Assembly (NCBI GenBank): GCA_024330965.1
Contig: JANDJL010000002.1
Span: 124,001-188,000, forward strand
Source of the DNA: Nitrospira sp.
GTDB lineage: Bacteria > Nitrospirota > Nitrospiria > Nitrospirales > Nitrospiraceae
Direction of reading: 5' to 3'
Length of the DNA: 64,000 bases
The notes under the pieces are model-generated. The model was given only the letters and a program-made list of their open reading frames with translations. It was not told the origin of the DNA and made no database searches. The position numbers were made by a program, and so were the translations under genes. Of this stretch, positions 19,750 to 27,798 are shown piece by piece. The first letter of the stretch is position 1; every line of letters starts with the position of its first letter.

Positions 19750-21186
19750 TCAGACGTCGGTCGAGGTCACGGTTGACGAGCGAACGACCCACACCATGAC
19801 GCCCGCGAAGAGGAAGGAACCGATCGCTGCAAACCCAAGAAACCATTCCAACTTGGCGAACAACGCGAACAACACGAGCGTCACCGAAAAATCTCGACTG
19901 GCGACGTTCTTGAGCATGAAATCCGCCCATGCCGCATCCGACGGCGTCTTCCACCGGTTCGCGGCCTTGATTTTCTGTGCCCGCTCCACCAGCAAAAACG
20001 ACAGCCCGTTCCCCAGCACAGCCGTTGCGCCGAGCGCCAACATCCCCCACGCCCACGGCTGTCCCGCCTGCGCCGTATAGAGGCCGATCGCGATGCCCGC
20101 AAAAATGGCCATGTGCACAAGATTATCCATAAACAGATCGAGCCAGGCGCCGAACGATGATTCGGCAAACGTCAGTCGCGCCACTTCGCCGTCGCAGCAA
20201 TCAATAACGGCCGCCAACTGAAACACCAGCGCCGCGACGACTCCCGCCGTATAGGTGCCCAGGGAAAATCCAGCCGCAGCCGTAAAGCCGATCAGAGAGG
20301 CCACGACCGTAATAACGTTGGGAGACAGTCCCGCGGCAAGAAACAGGCGCGTGAACCAACGAGAAATCTTGCGGTTGAAATACCGATCAACGAACCCCTC
20401 CGTGTCACTTCTCAGGGAGCGGAACAGCTTCTTTTCCGCGAGCGGCAGGTCTTCAGGGGTTCTGACCGCCTGATACCACAGGCCGCGGGCCTCTGCCGTT
20501 TCTATTACGCGGACACGTCCCTCGACCGCAGCCCGTTCCAGCCAACGGCGGATCGGCAGCCGGCCGCTCTCCGTTCCAGCATCCCGAGCAGCGCTCATCA
20601 AACTGGCCGGCAAAACCACCATTTCGGCAGCCGAGGGCGCCGAATTATCGAAATGCGCGGGAGCAAACGACGTCAATCGCTGGGCGCGGGTTTTTAGCCG
20701 AACCCCTCCCCTAACCGCCACCGTGGACGGTCGCGACGTCGCTTGCGCCACCACCATCGCCTCACCGTCCCGCGCCTCTTTCCTGAGATGCTCGATCAAG
20801 CCTCGCGAGAAGACCGCGTTTGCGTTCAAAACAAGGGCGCAATCACCCACTTCGGCCCCCAAAAACTCCCACGTCCTTGGATCGTCAAGCGGAAATTCCC
20901 GGATCGGCATCCATCGCACAGGGATCGCCACCCGCGGCCCATTACACAAGGATTGTTTGAGCTGTTCTTCTTCGGGACCAGCCAACACGATCAATTGACG
21001 GATCCCCCCCCGCTGCAACGTAAGGACCGCGCGATGGAACAGCCCGATTCCCACCACGCTCGTCAGCGGTCCGACGCCTTCCCTCCGCCATCCGATCGAA
21101 TCACCGAACAGATCCACCGACGGGAGCAGAATCGCCGTTGCCAACCCTTGGATCCCGACATGGTTCTGTGCAAGACTCTCCTTCAT
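19750..21186 (-). CDS. CDP-alcohol phosphotransferase with N-terminal degenerate nucleotidyltransferase-like domain
   Basis: 478 aa. The C-terminal half (about residues 265-470) is a CDP-alcohol phosphatidyltransferase membrane domain with the full signature D329xxDG(x)2AR(x)8G(x)3D(x)3D354 (DCCDGEVARLTF...GAWLDLFMD). Such enzymes join a CMP-activated head group and a lipid alcohol. Residues about 15-250 resemble a MobA/GlmU-type nucleotidyltransferase fold (GLFHRAVLTLQRGGIRQLIV, CALVLNANAVF) but lack the GxGxR and PKxL motifs, so catalysis by this half is doubtful. The arrangement recalls the bifunctional IPCT-DIPPS enzymes. Here, amid AEP genes, the activated head group is probably CMP-2-aminoethylphosphonate. 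Confidence 0.85.
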   Translation of the reverse strand: MKESLAQNHVGIQGLATAILLPSVDLFGDSIGWRREGVGPLTSVVGIGLFHRAVLTLQRGGIRQLIVLAGPEEEQLKQSLCNGPRVAIPVRWMPIREFPLDDPRTWEFLGAEVGDCALVLNANAVFSRGLIEHLRKEARDGEAMVVAQATSRPSTVAVRGGVRLKTRAQRLTSFAPAHFDNSAPSAAEMVVLPASLMSAARDAGTESGRLPIRRWLERAAVEGRVRVIETAEARGLWYQAVRTPEDLPLAEKKLFRSLRSDTEGFVDRYFNRKISRWFTRLFLAAGLSPNVITVVASLIGFTAAAGFSLGTYTAGVVAALVFQLAAVIDCCDGEVARLTFAESSFGAWLDLFMDNLVHMAIFAGIAIGLYTAQAGQPWAWGMLALGATAVLGNGLSFLLVERAQKIKAANRWKTPSDAAWADFMLKNVASRDFSVTLVLFALFAKLEWFLGFAAIGSFLFAGVMVWVVRSSTVTSTDV

Positions 21187-21240
21187 TTCAACACCGCGTG
21201 ATTCGCGCCGGGCTCTCGGCGTAAGACTTTGTTCACTCTC

Positions 21241-21960
21241 TCACAATTTCGGCAAGACGTCCAATTCGGCTTTTCGCACATCGTCGGGAAAATCGATCTC
21301 CGTCCATGGCAACCCGCCGATCCGCTCGTAGCCAACCGAGACCGTTCGGAAAAAGGGGAGCAGCGCATCCTCGTATTCCATGGTCCACGCCCCTTGGTCG
21401 ACAAACGACCGCAGCGAGTCGATTAAATAAGGGGTATCGGCGTGCCGGACCCGGAGAAATCCCACGCCCTCTCCCGCAAAGTCATACTGCTCCGGCAGCC
21501 GTTTCGACAGGGCAATCACGCGCCCGCCCGCCACAGCTACCATACATTCCTCGCCCGTCTGCACGACGGTCTCGTCCATCAGCAGGGCGTTTTTGTGGGG
21601 CGATTCCACGAGACGCCTCAGAATATCGCGGTGAAAGAGCACGTCGGCATCCATCACGATCACGTCGTCGTCAAGCGCCGCGCGGGCGGTCCAGAGCGAA
21701 GAAATGCTGCCCCGATGGAATTCCTCGTTGACCAGAAAATTTACCGCGACCTCTGAGACCCCCTGCCCCACCGCCTGACGGATCATCTCCTGCTTGTATC
21801 CCACCACGATGTCGGCCCGTTTGATGCCGAGCCATGCCAACGTCTCCAGATAGCGAAGGAGCAGCGTCCGCCCACCGATTTCAATCAGACATTTGGGACG
21901 ATGCTGGGTGATCGGCCACAGCCGCTTCCCGACGCCGGCCGCGAGGATGACCGCTTTCAT
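21241..21960 (-). CDS. Nucleotidyltransferase, probable phosphonate (AEP) cytidylyltransferase
   Basis: 239 aa, starting at the ATG that overlaps the AEP transaminase stop as ATGA (21957-21960). MKAVILAAGVGKRLWPIT followed by RPKCL is the intact GxGxRL...PKxL nucleotide-binding signature, and MDADVLFH holds a metal-binding Asp. The fold matches sugar- and choline-phosphate nucleotidyltransferases such as LicC, and the PntC phosphonate cytidylyltransferases. Coupling to the transaminase makes CTP:AEP cytidylyltransferase the best guess. Phosphocholine- or sugar-type substrates are not excluded by sequence. Confidence 0.82.
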   Translation of the reverse strand: MKAVILAAGVGKRLWPITQHRPKCLIEIGGRTLLLRYLETLAWLGIKRADIVVGYKQEMIRQAVGQGVSEVAVNFLVNEEFHRGSISSLWTARAALDDDVIVMDADVLFHRDILRRLVESPHKNALLMDETVVQTGEECMVAVAGGRVIALSKRLPEQYDFAGEGVGFLRVRHADTPYLIDSLRSFVDQGAWTMEYEDALLPFFRTVSVGYERIGGLPWTEIDFPDDVRKAELDVLPKL

Positions 21961-23039
21961 ACGGCTACGCACGCTCGCTCGAAGGCGTCCAGAAATCCCG
22001 TCACCTGCGCTTCGGTCAACGCCCCCATGTTGGCCACACGGAAAATCCTGTTTTCCAAATTGCCCTGACCGGCGTAGATGACGTACCCCTCAGCCTTGAG
22101 TCGGTCATGCAGCGTCCGATAGGACAAGCCTTCCGGCAAATAATACGCCGTGATCGTGTTCGATTGACGGTCCGGAGGAAGAACCGGCTTGACACCCAGT
22201 TTGGCCATACGCTCGCGAATGACCGCCGCCATTCTCTTATAGCGTCGAATCCGGTTGGCCACCCCTTCTTCCAGCAGTTCGCTTAAAGCTTCATCAAAGG
22301 CATAATACACCTGAACCGCCGGTGTGAACGGAATCGTGCCCCGTCCTTCGTCATCGATATAGTGCGTCAGATGAAGATACCACGATCGTTTGGGGTAGGA
22401 CCTCATCCGCTCGACAAATCCTTTGCGCACGAGCACGAACGAGACACCCGGGAATCCTTGGATGCACTTTCCCGCCGTCCCCGCCACCATGTAAATGTGC
22501 GACTTGGCGATATCGAGGTTTTCGCCGGCCAAGGCGCTCACGGCATCAAGCACGAAGACGCGATTCTGCCCATCGACGATCTCGGCGATCTCCCGCACCG
22601 GATTGATCAGACCGGTCGTGGTTTCGTGATGGACCATGGCGACCGCGTGGACCTCCTGATGCTGTCGCAGCGCCAGCAGCAATTTGTCTGGATCCGGCCG
22701 CTCCGTCCAGTCATGCTTCAACTCGCTCACGCCCAAACGATGAAGCCCGACGATCTGAGACATCCGGTCCCCATAGACGCCGTTGTTGATGATGAGCACG
22801 CGGCGGCCGTGAGGCAACGACGACATCAACGCGGCCTCGACGGCGGCCGTGCCGGACCCGGTGATGACCACCGCCACGTAGTCCGACTCCGCTCCCGGCA
22901 CGAACGCCGTGAGCAGCTTGGCTTGGATGCGATGCAACAATTCGGTGAATTCCGACTCGCGGTGACAGATATCCGGGCGCAGCAACGCTTGTCGCACGCG
23001 CTCGCTGACATTCACTGGTCCGGGATTGAGAAGGATCAT
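21957..23039 (-). CDS. phnW: 2-aminoethylphosphonate--pyruvate transaminase-like enzyme
   Basis: 360-aa class V aminotransferase. It begins MILLNPGPVNVSERVRQALL as PhnW and serine-pyruvate aminotransferases do; LDAVSALAGE (Asp165) contacts the PLP ring and Lys191 in GTAGKCIQGFPG is the expected Schiff-base lysine. PhnW interconverts phosphonoacetaldehyde and AEP. Next to phosphonopyruvate decarboxylase and PEP mutase the direction is biosynthetic: amination of phosphonoacetaldehyde. A CGAGG ribosome site precedes the ATG. Confidence 0.87.
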   Translation of the reverse strand: MILLNPGPVNVSERVRQALLRPDICHRESEFTELLHRIQAKLLTAFVPGAESDYVAVVITGSGTAAVEAALMSSLPHGRRVLIINNGVYGDRMSQIVGLHRLGVSELKHDWTERPDPDKLLLALRQHQEVHAVAMVHHETTTGLINPVREIAEIVDGQNRVFVLDAVSALAGENLDIAKSHIYMVAGTAGKCIQGFPGVSFVLVRKGFVERMRSYPKRSWYLHLTHYIDDEGRGTIPFTPAVQVYYAFDEALSELLEEGVANRIRRYKRMAAVIRERMAKLGVKPVLPPDRQSNTITAYYLPEGLSYRTLHDRLKAEGYVIYAGQGNLENRIFRVANMGALTEAQVTGFLDAFERACVAV

Positions 23040-23128
23040 CGCGCCTCGCAGCTTATGGCGGGAAGGACTCGACCGTGCCTGCTTTCAGCGGTACAGCCTG
23101 TCGCACCTTCCGTGTTTCTCATTTCTGC

Positions 23129-23707
23129 TCACTCGATGGCCTTCATAAACCGCTTCGTCAGATCGGGAGGGTCGAGCGCGATCCGCTCCGCCTCCTCCTG
23201 AAATTCGTTGACCTTGATCAGCAACATGCTGGGGCCGTCTTTTTTGAGCAGCTCTCGGAACTCGTACACGAGATCGTCACGATCGAGCACCCGCACGGCG
23301 TTGACGTAGCCGGCGGCTTTCGCCACTTTCTCCAACGGCACCACGTTGGAGATCGTCGGCTGATTGCCGGTCGTGCCGTACACTTCATTGTCAAAGACCA
23401 CGTGGATAAAATTTTTCGGTTTCAACGCTCCGACCGTCGCCAAGGTCCCCATGCCCATGAGGACGTTGCCGTCGCCGTCGAACGTTACGACCTGCTTGTC
23501 CGGCTTAGCCAGCGCGACACCCAACGCAATGGCCGGGGCGTTGCCCATCGACCCGATCATGTAAAAATGCGTCGGGCGGTCGGCGATTTTCTGCACCTCG
23601 CGCGACGGAAACCCGTTACAGACGATGACCGGCTGGTCGGTCAACAGTTCCAGCAACGCCCCGATCGCCTGTGCGCGGCTGATCAAGGTGCCTTCTTCCG
23701 GCCTCAT
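23129..23707 (-). CDS. Phosphonopyruvate decarboxylase, C-terminal (beta) subunit
   Basis: 192 aa, the ThDP-diphosphate-binding half of a Ppd/ComE-type decarboxylase. It carries the ThDP motif GDGNVLMGMG about residue 110 and ends the motif with FDNEVYGTTGNQ; GSMGNAPAIALGVALAKPD is the family's helix before it. Most bacterial Ppd proteins are one chain of about 380 aa; here the two halves are separate genes, as in sulfopyruvate decarboxylase ComD/ComE. The start follows GAGAGGATTGGA. Confidence 0.86.
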   Translation of the reverse strand: MRPEEGTLISRAQAIGALLELLTDQPVIVCNGFPSREVQKIADRPTHFYMIGSMGNAPAIALGVALAKPDKQVVTFDGDGNVLMGMGTLATVGALKPKNFIHVVFDNEVYGTTGNQPTISNVVPLEKVAKAAGYVNAVRVLDRDDLVYEFRELLKKDGPSMLLIKVNEFQEEAERIALDPPDLTKRFMKAIE

Positions 23708-23810
23708 TCCAATCCTCTCGTCATAGGCAACCTCTCACGCGCATGCAACAGGGAGGAAAACCACGGTCGCTCGTGATTCCGACGAACAATGTTTCCCCAA
23801 TCAAGACCGC

Positions 23811-24308
23811 TCACGGATGGAGCCCCCTCACGACCCCCTTCGTGATCAGGAGTGCCACCGGAATCCGTCTATTGTGATAAATGTCCGCCACCCAGGCCAA
23901 GTCTTCCTTCGCCGTGTTTTCCGACAAGGTCCGATGCGGAATGGTTATCGTATCCAGCAACCGCGGCAGGACTTGGCCCATGATGAGATGCTCCGGCGCG
24001 TCCTTCCCTCCCTGGCCTCTCCACGATACGATCAAAAGACAGGGCTGGCGATAAATCATGTTCAGCGAAATCAATGTATTGAGCGATGTCCCCAATCCTG
24101 AATTCTGCATCAACACCGCCGGCATTCTCCCCGCCATATAGGCGCCGGCCGCCATGCCCACCGCTTCATCCTCCCGGACGGCGGGAACGTACAAGCCGCG
24201 ATTCATCAGCTCGGCGATGATTCCACCCAGAATCGAGTCAGGCACCCCGGTAAAAAAATTCACGCCTATCGCTTGAAGAGATTGAACAAACTCATCGCTG
24301 TCGATCAT
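23811..24308 (-). CDS. Phosphonopyruvate decarboxylase, N-terminal (alpha) subunit
   Basis: 165 aa, the pyrimidine-binding half of the ThDP decarboxylase that turns phosphonopyruvate into phosphonoacetaldehyde. Hallmarks are FFTGVPDSILGGIIAEL, VREDEAVGMAAGAYMAG (the Glu that activates ThDP) and VLMQNSGLGTSLNTLISLN. It is first in the minus-strand run and lies 103 nt upstream of its partner. Sulfopyruvate decarboxylase is the alternative; the linked PEP mutase argues for phosphonopyruvate. Confidence 0.86.
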   Translation of the reverse strand: MIDSDEFVQSLQAIGVNFFTGVPDSILGGIIAELMNRGLYVPAVREDEAVGMAAGAYMAGRMPAVLMQNSGLGTSLNTLISLNMIYRQPCLLIVSWRGQGGKDAPEHLIMGQVLPRLLDTITIPHRTLSENTAKEDLAWVADIYHNRRIPVALLITKGVVRGLHP

Positions 24309-24450
24309 ATCTCACACCTTGCGCCCTCCTCTCTATGCTGAGATCGCCGGGCGACGCATCCGGAGAAGTGGCGCATTATAGGCCAGCGCCCCTTCATTCC
24401 TCAAGGAACGAGACGTCGAACGCGGTCGGTTGCGCGAACCCTTCTTCCAT

Positions 24451-24476
24451 GATAGATAGCGTGGATAGATAGCGTG
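24451..24476. repeat. Tandem duplication of 13 bp
   Basis: GATAGATAGCGTG occurs twice head to tail (24451-24463 and 24464-24476) in the divergent spacer between the decarboxylase genes and the secreted-protein gene. It could be replication slippage or a paired binding site. Confidence 0.6.
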
Positions 24477-24483
24477 TGAACAC

Positions 24484-24512
24484 ACGGCACGGAGCCGTTC
24501 CTTTTTTATTAT
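24484..24512 (+). terminator. Short hairpin followed by a T-rich run
   Basis: ACGGC-ACGGA-GCCGT (24484-24498) is followed by TCCTTTTTTATTATT. This is the shape of an intrinsic terminator on the plus strand, yet nothing is transcribed toward it from the left. It may act as an attenuator in the leader of the gene at 24550. The stem is only 5 bp. Confidence 0.35.
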
Positions 24513-24549
24513 TGATGACTTATCGCTTACAGATCACATCTTGAATGCC

Positions 24550-25080
24550 ATGAACAACCCCGTTTCGCCATCGTGGCGCCTCGGCCTTTTCTCGCTTTTC
24601 CTTTGGCTGGTGCTTCCCGCGAACCTGTCGTGGGCCGTTCCGATGCTGAACGATCCCAAAGGATTTGGCGACATTCCGTGGGGGAGCCCGCTCGCAGCAC
24701 GAGACGACTTGGAAGTGCAGCGAGCCGGAGCCCATATCACGGAATACCGGTCAAAAAATGGGAAGATGACGTTCGCCGACGTCGAGATGACGAGCATCCT
24801 TTACGTGGCGTTCGACGACCAATTCGCTCGGGTGACCATCCGCTACCAGGGAGAGTCGGTCCACAAACACGTGCTGGATTTTCTGGAAACCCGGTACGGC
24901 GCTCTCCAACGGATCCCCGGACAGATGACGCGCGGACTTAACCAGCAATACACGTGGCGCGGATCGGACACGGAAATCACCCTCACCTACCAAGCCAGCA
25001 CGGAACGCGGCTTCATTTTTATCGACAGCCGATCCCTCGCGCCGCGATTCAATGATGACCTGACCGACTCAGCGGAATGA
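24550..25080 (+). CDS. Secreted protein of unknown function
   Basis: 176 aa from the ATG at 24550 (a TTG three codons earlier is possible). The N-terminus is a signal peptide, basic then hydrophobic, with probable cleavage after LSWA. The mature part contains FGDIPWGSPLAAR, a pattern seen in small secreted proteins where a short calcium- or substrate-dependent domain follows, and alternates beta strands throughout. I cannot name a family with confidence. It lies in the divergent spacer of the phosphonate locus, 233 nt before pepM; whether it belongs to it is unknown. Confidence 0.75.
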   Translation: MNNPVSPSWRLGLFSLFLWLVLPANLSWAVPMLNDPKGFGDIPWGSPLAARDDLEVQRAGAHITEYRSKNGKMTFADVEMTSILYVAFDDQFARVTIRYQGESVHKHVLDFLETRYGALQRIPGQMTRGLNQQYTWRGSDTEITLTYQASTERGFIFIDSRSLAPRFNDDLTDSAE

Positions 25081-25313
25081 CGCCTCACTCCCCGCACTCG
25101 TCGAGATCGAAGCGCCGACGCCATTCGTCCCCCCGTTTTGCGGATGCGGTTCCGCCGAACATAGGCCGGCCCGTTGACCGCATCCTCTTCCGATCCCCAC
25201 TTTTCGCGTATAAGCACTCCGCTTTTTCCCGTTTCGCTTCCGGTCGTCTCGCGCAAGGCCGGTGCCCATTCTCACAAACTTTTCATTGACATCCCACCCG
25301 CTGCTTTCGCATC

Positions 25314-26999
25314 ATGGCGCCCATGACCAACGCCGCCAAGCTCCGAGCCGCCCTCAAACGACCCGGCGCCCTGAAAATCGTCGGTGCTCACGACGCACTG
25401 AGCGCCCGCCTTATTGAACGCGCGGGCTTCGACGGCGTTTGGGTCGGCGGATTCGCCGTGTCAGCCTCACTGAAATGCGTTCCGGACGCCAGTTTCATCG
25501 ATTCCAGCGAACAGCTCGCCATCGAACGTAACATCGTCGAGGCGGTCAGCATCCCCGTCATCGCCGATTGCGACACCGGCTATGGAAACGCGCTGAACGT
25601 TATGCGCACCGTCAACGACCGCGAACGGGCCGGTGTCGCCGGCATCTGCATCGAGGACAACATCTATCCCAAGCGATGCAGTTTCTATGCGGGTGTCCGC
25701 CGAGAGCTGATTTCCATCGAAGAACATTGCAGCAAAATCAGGGCGGCGAAAGCGGCACAGATGTTCCCCGATTTCGTGGTCATCGCGAGAACGGAAGCAT
25801 TGATCGCAGGGTGGGGACAGGCGGAAGCGCTGAAACGGGCGGAGGCCTACGCCGAAGCAGGAGCCGACGCAGTGCTCATCCACTCAAAATCGAAAACGTT
25901 CGACGAGCTGCGGGCCGTTTACCGGGCCTGGTCCGGCCGCGTGCCTCTGGTCGTCGTGCCTACAATCTTCGATCAGACCACGGCGGCGGAAATGGAGGAG
26001 GCGGGCGCCAAAATCATCATCTACGCCAACCAACCGGTGCGGGCTGCCATCCGCGCGATGCGGGACGCGCTCCATCTCATTAAACAAGATACCCGCCCCG
26101 GAGCCGCCAACGACATTATCGTTCCGCTTCAGGACGTGTACGATATCGTCGGCGTCCCGCAAATGGAACGGGATGAACGGGAATTCCTGCCCGTGGGCGG
26201 CGAAACCATCACCGCCATCATCGCCGCCGCGGGATTCGAAAAGCAGTTGCTGCCGCTGATCGAAGACAAGCCCAAATGTTTGCTGGACATCAAAGGGAAA
26301 ACGATCCTCGATCGGCAGGTGGCGGCGCTCAACGAATGCAACATCAAAGACATCGCGCTCGTGCGCGGATACAAAAAAGAAGCCATCACGCTGCCCAATA
26401 TCCGCTATTACGACAACGATCGGTACGAAACCACGGGCGAATTGTTTTCTCTCTTCTGCGCCGAAAACGAGTTGAAGGGACGGATCATTGTCCTCTACGG
26501 CGACATCATCTTCGACACGGCCGTTCTTGAGAAGTTGCTGAAGAGTCCCGCCGATATTTCCATCGTGGTGGACTTGGCCTGGTTCGACCAGCATCAGCGC
26601 CACGCTCAGGCTACTCACCCGAATCCGGACCTTGTCTCCCTCGCTGAACCGCCCGGCAGGAGCTATCTTTCTCGGTTCATCATGTCGGAAGGGGAGCATC
26701 GCGTCGTCAAGATCGGTCGGCATGTGCCCGTGGAGGAGGCGCACGGAGAATTCATCGGCATGGCCATGTTTTCCGAAAAAGGGACGCAAGTGCTTCGCGA
26801 CTGTTACCGGTCGGCGCAAGAGTCCGCCCGATCCATCGGCTTCCACGAAGCCACCGACCTGACTACAGCCTCGTTCACCGACATGATTCAAGAACTGATC
26901 GATCGCGGCCACCGGGTCGACGCCGTCCCGATTTTCAAGGGCTGGACGGAAGTCGATTCGTTCGAGGAGTATCAGAAAGCCTGGGCCAAAATCCGATAG
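25314..26999 (+). CDS. pepM: Phosphoenolpyruvate mutase fused to a nucleotidyltransferase domain
   Basis: 561 aa. Residues about 5-290 are a PEP mutase/isocitrate lyase superfamily barrel, which forms the C-P bond by turning PEP into phosphonopyruvate. Residues matching the mussel enzyme are kept (DCDTGYGN at 85-92, E114, K120, R159, H190). But the diagnostic EDKx5NS loop reads EDNIYPKRCS (114-123): Lys116 is Asn and Asn122 is Cys. Residues about 297-561 form a nucleotidyltransferase fold whose loop is AAAGFEKQLLPL...DKPKCLL: PKxL is kept but GxGxR is not. Fused PEP mutase-cytidylyltransferases are known in phosphonate clusters. It is divergent from, and presumably supplies, the decarboxylase/transaminase run. 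No clear ribosome site is seen; an ATG at codon 4 is possible. Confidence 0.85.
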   Translation: MAPMTNAAKLRAALKRPGALKIVGAHDALSARLIERAGFDGVWVGGFAVSASLKCVPDASFIDSSEQLAIERNIVEAVSIPVIADCDTGYGNALNVMRTVNDRERAGVAGICIEDNIYPKRCSFYAGVRRELISIEEHCSKIRAAKAAQMFPDFVVIARTEALIAGWGQAEALKRAEAYAEAGADAVLIHSKSKTFDELRAVYRAWSGRVPLVVVPTIFDQTTAAEMEEAGAKIIIYANQPVRAAIRAMRDALHLIKQDTRPGAANDIIVPLQDVYDIVGVPQMERDEREFLPVGGETITAIIAAAGFEKQLLPLIEDKPKCLLDIKGKTILDRQVAALNECNIKDIALVRGYKKEAITLPNIRYYDNDRYETTGELFSLFCAENELKGRIIVLYGDIIFDTAVLEKLLKSPADISIVVDLAWFDQHQRHAQATHPNPDLVSLAEPPGRSYLSRFIMSEGEHRVVKIGRHVPVEEAHGEFIGMAMFSEKGTQVLRDCYRSAQESARSIGFHEATDLTTASFTDMIQELIDRGHRVDAVPIFKGWTEVDSFEEYQKAWAKIR

Positions 27000-27138
27000 A
27001 TCAGCCCGCTCCCCACCGGATCGCCTTCTTTTTTTCTTCCCGCGTCATAGGACGCCGCCAGCCCTGTCTCATCAAATCTCATTTTTCTTAGCGACGCCGG
27101 CCTGGTGTGCTACAACAACCTCGTCTCAACGCCTCTCT

Positions 27139-27546
27139 ATGGAACGAGCACGAAGCGGACAAACACTCAGAACGCGGGCACGGGAAGACAGCCGTCACGC
27201 AGAACGGGTCGCCTATACATGCCCCGTTTCCTTTACGGGGGAGATTCCCTCTCAACCTCATCAGGGCGAAGGCCTGACACAAAACATCTCTGTGACCGGC
27301 CTCAAAATCGTCAGTGCCCAGCCGGTAACTCGCGGAACCCTTTTGACCCTCTCCCTCGCCCTCCCGGACGGGCATCCTCCGCTCAGAATTCACTCAGCCC
27401 ACGTCGTCTGGGTCTCCGGCGCCCATTTTTCCGTGCGCTTCCTGCACTTGAGCCAAGAGCATCGCAAACGGATCCTCTCCTTTGTCCTGCGGCATATCGG
27501 CAAAGAAGCGATGACCGATCACTGGAGCCGCTTCAGGATCGCCTGA
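27139..27546 (+). CDS. PilZ-domain protein
   Basis: 135 aa. Residues about 18-110 form one PilZ domain: an Arg-rich lead (RTRAREDSRHAERVAY) gives the RxxxR motif and QNISVTGLKIV gives the (D/N)xSxxG motif, together the cyclic di-GMP-binding elements. It is therefore probably a c-di-GMP effector. No partner domain is present, and the target cannot be inferred; the next gene is an efflux adaptor 252 nt away. Confidence 0.85.
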   Translation: MERARSGQTLRTRAREDSRHAERVAYTCPVSFTGEIPSQPHQGEGLTQNISVTGLKIVSAQPVTRGTLLTLSLALPDGHPPLRIHSAHVVWVSGAHFSVRFLHLSQEHRKRILSFVLRHIGKEAMTDHWSRFRIA

Positions 27547-27798
27547 TCATCGTCCTTCCGCGCCGCCCCCTTCCGTCATCTTCAATCGCCCCGGCGCTTG
27601 TTCCCTGCAAAGCGGGCGTGCTAGGGTACGAGAGAAGTAGCCGTCTGCTCCCCTATGTTCGTCATCAGCACCGTCGTAGGCGCCGTCGCCCATCACGAGA
27701 TTCCCTTGCTCGATACCATCGGAAACCGGGCAGGGGTGAGGAATCGCTCCCCGCAGCAAGCTCCTCTCTTTTCCCTTTGATGGGGGCCGGCGACGTTC

